From Phaseolus vulgaris (Eukaryota; Streptophyta; Magnoliopsida; Fabales; Fabaceae), in the NCBI RefSeq assembly GCF_000499845.2, contig NC_023755.2, positions 33,961,253 through 34,025,252 on the forward strand: a stretch of DNA of 64,000 nucleotides, read 5' to 3'. The stretch's first letter is position 1, and every line of letters begins with the position of its first letter. The notes below the pieces were generated by a model, which saw only the letters and a program-made list of their open reading frames with translations, was not told where the DNA came from and did no database searches. Both the position numbers and the translations under genes were made by a program. Shown here piece after piece: positions 55,426-64,000 of the stretch.

Positions 55426-57122
55426 TGTTGGGTTCAATAGTGTCAAAGTTCAGAAGAAGGGGGGGGGGGGGGGTGGGGGCGTGGATTGAGCTTTTAAAAC
55501 TTTCGCACATATTTGAATTTATCACAGAACAGAGACTAATAAATCGATTTATTTTTCTTATTCTTTTTAATGAAACAATAACACAATGCAGTGATTTCAA
55601 ATGTTGAGCAAGATGATCTGCAGGCAAAGTTCAAATTGATTTCCACAGGATAAAATCAGAGGGCTAAACAATTAATCACAACCTTGAAGACAAAAACCAA
55701 TTCTCGTTTATTAAACCAATTAACAAATTGAGTTTACTTTTACAGAACACGAATTCTAATTATGTTCCACAACACATACATATTTACACAGAAGTTCTTC
55801 ATAAGGTTTTCTAGAAAATCAAGAACAATATAAACGTACCCAGAAAGAACAGATTCAAACACAATTGAATAGATTTATTTCTTGACAGATTAGTTTAAAC
55901 AACGGTTATTGAGTGCAGGGATTAAGAGAGAATGAACATAAAACAATTAAATTGGTTCACTCAAATGAGCTACATCTAGTCTTCACCTAATCCAAGGTAA
56001 AATCCATTAAACCACAATTCAAAAACAATTACAAAAACCACTGTTCTTGAACCCTACAAGAACATGACACACTTTGCTGAAAAACACTATTCCAACACAC
56101 ACAACTCTTCAAGAAACCCTATCAAGAAGAGTTTACAAACACACTTTACAAGGAATTGAAATATGAAACGAATACACCTGATAAAGAATGTAGAAATCTG
56201 CCTTAGACCAGTAGAACAAATTGCTCACACAGGGACAACACCTCTAACCAAGCCTTAGAACCAACCAAGAACAAGCACACTTTGGAATTTGAAAAAATCT
56301 TTCAAGAACTCGTGCTAATCGTCTGAAAAATCTTATATCTCAGTTGTAAAAACCAGTTTTCTCAATTATATGAACAACGTTTTAAAGCCAGAACAAACTC
56401 TCTTTTTATAGGAAACATTTTATAACAAACTTTCAAAAAACAGTTAAAGTTGTTATAAAAAGAACATATTGAAAATAAAATGAACAGATTTATTTTCAAA
56501 GGCAGTGAGAGATTTTATTATATGTAGGAGACTTAGTCAAACTCCCTGGTGCAAGGATAAAACTGTGAAAAACCTTTTTAAGAGTAACCTGTCACCAGAC
56601 TAAAAAGAATCTATTAATTTACAGAAGAACATATTCATTTTCAAAACGATAACAATAACTTTTTAACAAGTGAAACACAATCGTTTTGATGGAATGAAAA
56701 CTTAGTTAAGATACTTGATGCATAAAACATTATTTTCAAAAACACTTAATCAAGGCATCAGTTTAAGAAAAGAATCTATTCATTTAGAGAAGAACAGATT
56801 CATTTTCTATGCAGTAAAGGATATTTTTGCAAAACATGTGAAAAACATTTTCATAAAACTTGTGCTTGTTCTTATCACATGGTCAGGGGTTAAGAGGTGA
56901 GTTACCCATCAAAAAGCCTACTTTAAACAACCTCTATTCTATACCTAAGACATCCTTAAAGCAAATACAAACACTAAGGAAAAAGACACATTTGGCTTCA
57001 TCAAACACTTAGTCTTGAAGGGACAACATCCATCTTCAACATAAACCAGATTGTGTTTGCGAAAATTTTATAACTTCAATTCACCCCTCCCCTCTTGAAC
57101 TTAGACACTAATAGACCTAACA
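55426..57122 (-). mobile_element. Copia 5' LTR, 1.7 kb
   Basis: Plus-strand limits TGTTGGGTTCAATAGTGTC and AGACACTAATAGACCTAACA. These ends are inverted copies of each other over some 60 bases, including a G-rich tract (15 G in a row at 55459-55473) that faces CACCCCTCCCCTCTTG at 57084-57100. The primer-binding site and gag follow on the minus strand, which makes this the 5' LTR. Its outer end sits inside the DUF4216-like part of a CACTA transposase. A partner 3' LTR is not in the window. Confidence 0.8.
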
Positions 57123-60100
57123 GTTTTTTCTCGTGTAAAATGATATACCAATATTCAGACGTAGGATCTTTCACATAGAAAACCTGAAATGCTTGTTGAA
57201 CCATTATAAATGGCTCATCTCGATACCCTATCTTTCGAAAGTCCACTAGTGTGAATCCTGATTCATCAATTTTAACCCCACTTTTATTTTCAACCCATTT
57301 ACACTTGAAAACTGGAACGGAAAACTTAGTGTAGTCAACCTCCCATATCTCTTCTATAATCCCATAGTATGCCATTGATCCAAGTATTGGATTTGTATCT
57401 TTCGAAGTCGAAAACTGCATTGACTCGGCTTCAAGAGTAACACCAGAATTTCGAACTGTACTTTTTTCATCCATAGACTTCGTGTAAAATATACAATTAT
57501 TCACTTCGTACGCTTTACAAGAAATGACACCAAACTTCAATCCAGCAGCCAACCAGATCAAGGTCTCCGATGCCGTTGAATCCTTTAACACTTTGTCTTT
57601 AAACCAAGGCATGAAAGTTCTATTATGTTCCATCAAGACCCATTTCTCTGCTTGTCTTGGGTTATTTGCCTTCAACATGGCTTTATGAGCTTCTGTGTAA
57701 GGTATAACTTCATTTGTGTTATTCAATATATACGAATGTGCTTGCAAGACTTCTGATCGAGATTTGCTTAGAATATTCACACCACGTAAACATTTACTTG
57801 TAGAATGCCTGTGGTGCCATGAATTAGCTGAAAGACCTATTGATTTGCTTTTGACATGTATTCTGAATAAAATTCAATACTTTCTTCAGTTATGTACCTT
57901 TCAATCATTGAAGCTTCTGGACGATAATGATTTTTCACATAACCTTTCAAAATTTTCATATACCGCTAGATACATCCATCTTAAGTACACTGATCCACAC
58001 AATCTAACCTCTCGTACCAGATGCATAACTAGATGAACCATGATGTCAAAAAAAGATGGATGAAAAAACATCTCCAGTTCACACAAGATAACAACAGTTT
58101 CATCTTGAAGTTCATCTAGTTTTAATGGATCAATGACTTTACAACAGATGGAAGAGAAGAATGAGCACAAACGGGTTATGGTATGCCTAACACTTTTTGG
58201 TAAGATCCCATGAATAGTTATCGACAACAACTGTTGCATCAAGGTGTGGCAATCATGAGACTTCAACCCAATTAACTTCAAATCTTGCATTGACACTAGG
58301 CTTTTCACATTTGAGGAACGTCCTCGTGGCACTTTCACACCCTTTAGACATTGATAAAAACTATTTTTTTTCATCTTTTGACATGGTGTAACAGGCTAGG
58401 GGCAAATATGTATGCTTACCCATTTCTATGGGCACCAACTCGCCGCGTATGTTCATCTCAATCAAATCTAAACGAGCATTTAGACCATCCTTCGTCTTCC
58501 CGTTAATGTTAAGAAGTGTACCAATTAAGCTATCACACACATTCTTCTCAACATGCATTACATCTATACAATGTCTGATTTCTAACCTCGACCAGTACGG
58601 AAGATTAAAGAAGATTGATTTCTTCTTCCAAATATTTGTCGCAGATGACTTTTTTTTTTACTTACCGAAGGTGTGGTCTATGTTATTTACCTTTTCGTAA
58701 ACCTCAACACCTGTTAATGGAGTTGGTGGACCATTAGTCTCTTGGTGTCCATTAAAAGCTTTTTTCAACATCTGGTAAGGATGATGACTTCTAAGAAACC
58801 TCTGATGCCGAAGATATATTGTCTTATTTCCATGTTTCAATTGTTGAGAAACAATGTCTTCTTCGCATATTGGACATGCTTTATGACCCTTAACACTATA
58901 ACCTAATAAGTTACCATATGCTAGAAAGTTATTGATGGTGCAAAATAACATGGCATGAAGCTTGAAAGTTTCATTAGCAAATTCGTCAAATACTTCAACA
59001 CTCTGGTCCCACATTAACTTTAAATCTTCAATTAGAGGACTTAGATAAACATCTATGTCATTCCCTAGCTGTTTCGGACCGGATATCATCATAGACAACA
59101 TCATGTATTTTCGCTTCATGCACAATCCAGGAGGTAAGTTGTAAATAACTAGTAAAACAGGTCATGAACTGTGATTTGTACTCATATTAGCAAACGGATT
59201 CATTCTGTCAGTAGCTAAACCAAGTCGGATATTTCTTGATTCTTTACCAAACTCTGGAAACCCATCATCAAATTTCTTCCACTGAATAGAATCAGCTGGA
59301 TGTTGGTACATGCCATCACATTTCCTCTCATCTGCATGCCATCTAAGATTCTTAGCATTGTTTGGGTTTGCAAACAAATGCTTCATCCTTGGAATGATGG
59401 GAAGATACCACATAACCTTCATTGGGGGTCCACGCTTTTCTATATCTTCAATAGTATCATCTTCTTTTTGTTTCAACTTATAACGTGATAACCCACACCT
59501 CAGACAACTTTTCAATAATTCAAAATCTTTCCGGTATAATATACAATCATTAGGACATGCATGTATTTTTTTGTTCTCCATACCCATTGGACAAAGAATC
59601 TTTTTGGCCTCATAACTACGATTAGATAGAGTATTTCCCTCTGGAAGCATATCCTTCAACAATTGAAGCAATTTCGTGAAGCTTTTATCAGTCCATCCAT
59701 TTATTGCCTTCAAATTCATCAATCTTATCACCGCCGACAACCGTGTGAAGTTAGTTGCTCTAGGATACAATGGAGTCTATGTATCACTTGACATACTTCC
59801 ATATCCATGCGCTTCTACAAAAGACTGAGCTCCTACATCACGAATCATGTCCTCCAATCGATCATCATCTACATCATCATGTACTGCATCATCCATGATG
59901 GACCCCACATATTCTTCAGTTATGAAAACACATGGTAAATTTAACAATCCATGCCATGTCCAAGTTTTATAAGATCGAAGAAGCCCATCACATAGCAGGT
60001 GCTCGTTATCTTAACATCCAGTATCCTTACATTTAAACAGTTAATGTACGAACACCTGATCTTTGCTCCATCATGACCACTATTAATCGCGTTACGTTGT

Positions 60101-60177
60101 GCAAATTGTATAAATTCTTCTACTCCTCTTTCGTACTCATCACTTATGCGAAGAGAATTAATCCAATTTTGATCCAT
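57123..60177 (-). pseudogene. CACTA transposase, four-domain copy 3
   Basis: On the minus strand all family domains follow in order. 60177-59941: transposase-associated N-terminal domain (MDQNWINSLRISDEYERGVE). 59770-58658: TNP2 core (HACPNDCILYRKDFELLKSC, VMWYLPIIPRMKHLFANP, LATDRMNPFANMS, ISGPKQLGNDIDVYLSPLIE, GYSVKGHKACPICEED). 58558-57900: HVEKNVCDSLIGTLLNINGK, then the DUF4218-like part (DELQDETVVILCELEMFFHP, HLVREVRLCGSVYLRWMY). 57780-57123: DUF4216-like part (SMAYYGIIEEIWEVDYTKFS, FKCKWVENKSGVKIDESGFT). Breaks: stops near 59776, 59160 (TGG to TGA) and 58655, frameshifts near 58365 and 57945, and the copia LTR at 57122 cutting the last domain. It is the best-preserved of three copies but dead. 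Confidence 0.93.
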
Positions 60178-61440
60178 TATATTCTGAAATAGTCATTCAG
60201 ATGTTTTCTAATCAGTGTTCTATCTCACCCGTTTGCCTAGGGTCGAACACCCCCAGACTCAATACCAGCACGTATCAATTGCTGAGAGGGGAACACCCTC
60301 GAACTCAATACAAACATGATAATTCTAATATAAACTAACAACTAATATAATATAAATACAAATTATAATAAACACTAAATAATATAAATTTTAAAAAATG
60401 CAAATTATAATACATAAAAAAATCAAATTCATAACATTAAAAAAAATTCAAAAAATAGAAAACATCACCAACCTTGTGTGTGAAGGCAACGTTGGCCAAG
60501 AGTGGCACAACGGCCGCAATGGACGCAGCGGTGGATGCGGAAGCAACGACAGAGCACACCAGAAACCAAAGAAAAACCCACAAAGGCTATGCAACAGTAC
60601 TTCGAGTGCAACAAACCAAACAAAGTAAGATAAAGGAAAAATAATTTTATACATTGGTGAAGAAGAAAGAGAGCTCAAAGAAACTTACAGAGGCACGAAA
60701 GCAAAATCAATTAAGCTGCAAGAAGAGATGAACAGTAAGCGCAAATGCGAGCAGGAGTGCAAACGCGAAACGCAGAGAGGAGAAAGAAAATAAGAAAGAG
60801 TAAGTTGTGTGTTTTAGAAATTAGGGTAAAAATTATTTAAGAATGCGACTATTTGTAAATGAACTTAATTTCAAAAATTTTACCGCATTTTTAAAGACTG
60901 CGTCGGTTCATAAAGCCGCACTTAATAAACTGTAGTTGTTTTTAATTTTAACTTAATTAGGAAAGCTACTTCGACAATAGTTCTTTATTAAAAAAGTAAA
61001 GGATCCAAGATCATACTTCACGTACGTTGTGATGCTCCTTTACCCCCATCTACTAAATGTTTCAGATTTAGTAACGTCATGTACCCAACCCAACCCCGTG
61101 TTGGTGAGACATAAAATATTAAAATTCAAGTGCATGGTTCAACAATCCCACTACACATTCATATAAGTCAAAAAAGTTTGAAGTTGTTTAACTTAATACA
61201 TGCTTACCAATTAATGGTGGTGTTGAATCAACGTTCTCTGTGGTTGTATCTACGGATGAATCTGCGTGATGAAGGGAAAGCAAGAGATTTTTTTTATGTG
61301 CATTTAAATATTTACTACGAACCAAAATCTTTGTTATCAGTGTGTCTTCTCTTACCTATATATATATATATATATTACTACTACTTATTTTGTTTCTATT
61401 TCTTGAAGCCATAGATCGAGACTGACAATAGTTTTTTCTC
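60178..61440 (-). other. CACTA 5' region and unassigned DNA
   Basis: 60190-60310 has two related pieces (AACACCCCCAGACTCAATAC and AACACCCTCGAACTCAATAC). 60470-60790 is GC-richer with GGCCGCAATGGACGCAGCGG and no credible protein. 60885-60945 on the minus strand reads AAGTGCGGCTTTATGAACCG and then GCAGTCTTTAAAAATGCGGT, the paired GC motifs often seen near CACTA termini, so the element may begin near 60950; a CACTA terminus itself is not seen. 60950-61440 shows nothing I can support besides a short (TA)n at 61354. Confidence 0.4.
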
Positions 61441-62379
61441 TAAGGCACCGTTTGGATTAGGGAATGTACTGCTCATGCGGACGGATGTGAGAGTCATCCC
61501 CTTATTTGTATCTAGAGATCAATGAGGGAGGAGGGACGCAGAAAGGGGAAGAGGAGTGATTTTGAGGGTTTTGCAAAATTGAAGAGAAATAGTAAGGAAG
61601 GAGAGAAAGCCACGTAAGCATTCTTAAAAATACAATTTTACCCTTCACATATAATAAAAAATAATTTAAATTACTTAATTTTATTTGATTTTATTCCATG
61701 TAAATTGTAAATATCTAAAAAAAGTATTTATTAATCCTATACATCTATTTTTTATCTATTTTTTCCTTATTAATCAGAATTAATAAAATAAATAATTTGA
61801 AATTTTAGACTTTATAATAATATAATATAATTATATAATATAATAATAAAATAAATAATAATATTATAAATATTTATATATTTATAACAGTAAATTTTTT
61901 ATTAATATTAATAATATAAATGTTTAAATATTAAAAAAAAATATATGTAAAATTAATTTATAAAATAATAATGTTAATTAAAATTAAAGTTTTAAAATAA
62001 TGATAATAAATAGAAATTAAATAAATTAATAATAATTAAATAAATGTACTAAATAATAATATTATTAATAATTATTATTTTAATTTTATATTCTTTTATT
62101 CTTTTATTTATAATTAAATTTTACATTATTTTAATTAACTAAAATTTACACAAAATTATTTTTTTATATACAAGGGTAAATTTGTAATCTTACAATTTAC
62201 ACTATTTAAAATATATTTAAATATTCTGACAACTATCACATCATTTACGTTTTTCAATAAACTTTCTTCAAACATCCACTCTAACACTGAATCCAAACAA
62301 TCTCAACTTTCTTCACACTTCCACTTCTCTACCCTCAACTTTCCACTCCCCCTCACCCTCTAATCCAAACAAAGCCTAA
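61441..62379. mobile_element. PIF/Harbinger-like MITE with TSD
   Basis: Element 61444-62376 (933 bp): left GGCACCGTTTGGATTAGGG, right CTCTAATCCAAACAAAGCC, imperfect inverted repeats flanked by TAA at 61441-61443 and 62377-62379. A TAA/TTA target and GG(C)...GTTTGG ends suit PIF/Harbinger. The interior is AT-rich with no transposase. Relatives at 15246, 22814 and 43845 define the family. Confidence 0.8.
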
Positions 62380-62640
62380 GGCCCTGTTTGCTTCTGGGGG
62401 TGGTACTGTTCACGACGACGGAAGTCTCAGTACCACCCCGTTTGCTTCCAGGTTTCAATGCGGGTGAGGGGGGAATGGCGGAGAAAGTTGAGTGAATTTG
62501 GGCTCTTCTCCAAGCTGAAGAGAAAGTAGGGGTCATGAGAGGGAGTGTCACGTCAAACCTTGGAAGTTACCTCTGTGCCCTTGCTTTCTTGCTTTTCTGC
62601 TCTCCATTCCAGGACAAACCACTGCCCCGCATGCATGCCA
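62380..62640 (+). mobile_element. Second element end abutting the MITE
   Basis: GGCCCTGTTTGCTTCTGGGG begins directly after the TAA of the previous element. GGTACTGTTCACGACGACGG and CCGTTTGCTTCCAGG follow. The ends resemble the right side of 15246-16920 (GGAAGCAAACAGGGGG inverted). No far terminus was found, so this is a fragment or a tandem insertion at the same TAA. Confidence 0.45.
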
Positions 62641-62686
62641 TATGAAACAGTGAGATTCCTGATTATGGGTGAAAATGCAATGGTGC

Positions 62687-62908
62687 ATAATCGATTATGG
62701 GTGAAAATGCATTGGCCACATAATCGATTATGTGTTAAGAGATGAAGACATAATCAATTATCTCAAGCCTTAATAAATGGTGATAATCGATTATGGCTTT
62801 TTGATAATCGATTATCCTTGTTTTTTGCCTTGTTGAATAATCGATTATGGTTGATATTTTTGGATAATCGATTATCCTTTCTTTATAACTGATGGGATAA
62901 TCGATTAT
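62687..62908. repeat. Array of ATAATCGATTAT palindromes
   Basis: Seven perfect 12-bp palindromes at 62687, 62720, 62783, 62804, 62837, 62864 and 62897, and one variant (ATAATCAATTAT) at 62750. Steps are 33, 30, 33, 21, 33, 27, 33. The intervening sequences are only partly alike, so this is not a simple tandem repeat. The core AATCGATT is the word that repeats at 30-33 bp in the CACTA subterminal repeats. Confidence 0.93.
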
Positions 62909-64000
62909 GTTCTAATTTTTTGGTTTGTGAAATTTTTTGGATTGCTTATAATTTTCTTAATTTTTAGGCACTCTCCTGGTGTGTTCTTCATCCCCATTGT
63001 GCTTCCTAGTGTGCTGTTCTTCATCTCCATTGTTCTTCACTGTTGTTCTTCAGGTTTTTTATTTTTTGATGTTAAGTTTTTATTTTTAATTTTTGTTTTA
63101 TATTTATGTTTGGATAATTATTGTTTTGCAATATAATTTGTTTATGGTTTAGTTTAGTTAATTAGTTAGTAAATTAATGTTGTTTCTAATTCCTTTATTT
63201 GATTTATTTATTTTAATTTTTGTAGATAGTTATTATTTTTTGAACATTTAAGAAAAATATTTATTTGTATAAAATTAATGATTTAGAATGTTAATAGAAA
63301 TTTGTACAGTTTAGGTGTTTTTATATTTAACATAAATTATTAATGTTATAATTAAAACAATTAAAAAAATGTTGTAGAAATTAAAGAAAACTGAAAAAGT
63401 TTAGATAAATATTGTTTATATTTTTAATAATAAATGTACATAGTTTTTTTTTAACATTTAATTGTTTATAAGAGAATAGATTTATTTATTTAAAATGAAT
63501 ATTTGTATTCTTTAGGGTTATTTTTTATTTTACATAAATTATTGATGTTAGAATTAAAAAAGGCAGAAATATTTTTTACAGAATTGAGAATAAATTTGAA
63601 TTTTTAATAATAAATGTAGATAGTTATTAGTTTTTAAAAATTAAATTGTTTATAAGAAATAGTTATTTATTTGTAAATAATATTTTTACAGAATGGAAAT
63701 AAAATTTGATAATGTTTAGTTAATATTTTTTTAGATTTCACATAAATTATTAATGTTATCATTAAAAACATTAAAAAATAATGTTTTAGTAATTTTTGTT
63801 ATAAGATTTAATTGTTTATATGAAAAAAAATTATTTTTTTAAAATGAATATTTTTAGAAGTGAAAATAAAAATTTGTAATTTATAGGTTTTTTTTATATG
63901 ACATAAATTGTTAATGTTATAATTTAAAACTTTATAAAATAATATAATACTAATTATTTTAATTAACTTAAATATTTTTAAACTAATTAATATTTCATTT
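62909..64000. other. AT-rich right edge
   Basis: No gene seen. TTTACATAAATTATTRATGTTA-type words recur near 63330, 63530, 63735 and 63895, at steps of roughly 200 bp, which suggests an old degenerate repeat that I cannot define further. Confidence 0.35.

Noticed and set aside
62687..62908. CRISPR-like reading of the ATAATCGATTAT array
   Set aside because: The repeats are 12-bp palindromes with uneven spacers (9-21 bp) and no cas genes; a protein-binding array fits better.
1..64000. A new defence, biosynthetic or regulatory gene system
   Set aside because: Every long coding stretch resolved to a known transposon protein or to the terpene synthase pseudogene; remaining unassigned stretches lack coherent frames.

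Overview
This is plant nuclear DNA. It is AT-rich, the only host gene is cut by GT-AG introns, and the rest is LTR retrotransposons, CACTA, MULE and PIF/Harbinger-type transposons and their remnants. The repeat families look like those of a legume (Phaseoleae, such as Vigna, Phaseolus or Glycine); that is an inference from familiarity and not a measured match. I see no bacterial, organellar, CRISPR or rRNA sequence. I found no intact host gene and no convincing new biological system. The interesting content is unusual transposon structure.

Layout. 0.3-2.8 kb and 14.2-20.7 kb are two diverged copies of one segment; the second was invaded by a foldback element, a Harbinger-like element and a large LTR. 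3.5-7.9 kb and 42.8-48.6 kb are a second pair of related blocks, each ending in a decayed CACTA transposase (TNP2) preceded by 84-bp and 62-bp repeat arrays. In the first block a 1,001-bp MULE and a 404-bp CACTA MITE are inserted, and the second block keeps both empty sites. 9.5-12.0 kb (minus) is a terpene synthase pseudogene with six recognisable exons, four premature stops and at least two frameshifts.

22.8-27.3 kb holds a solo LTR inside a Harbinger-like element, followed by a Ty1/copia remnant (minus) that has lost its reverse transcriptase. 29-42.3 kb is one old Ty3/gypsy element of Tat type, with a gag fragment, an antisense accessory ORF and a 3' LTR. Its antisense ORF is split by nested insertions: a CACTA-like element with a 1-kb AT microsatellite, a solo LTR, and a 6-kb gag-only LTR retrotransposon (33.27-39.24 kb) flanked by a direct duplication of about 120 bp.

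48.6-54.1 kb (minus) is a young non-autonomous Ty3/gypsy element with a 510-aa gag and a shortened integrase. It sits in the gag of a copia element (54.1-57.1 kb, minus), whose 1.7-kb LTR is itself inserted in a third, nearly complete CACTA transposase (57.1-60.2 kb, minus). 61.4-62.9 kb holds a clean PIF/Harbinger MITE and a striking array of ATAATCGATTAT palindromes. The last 1.1 kb is featureless AT-rich DNA.

Ages can be ranked from the nesting: the host segments, CACTA copies and Tat element are oldest, then the solo LTRs and the copia element, and the gag-only element and the 48.6-54.1 kb element are youngest because their paired LTRs are almost identical.
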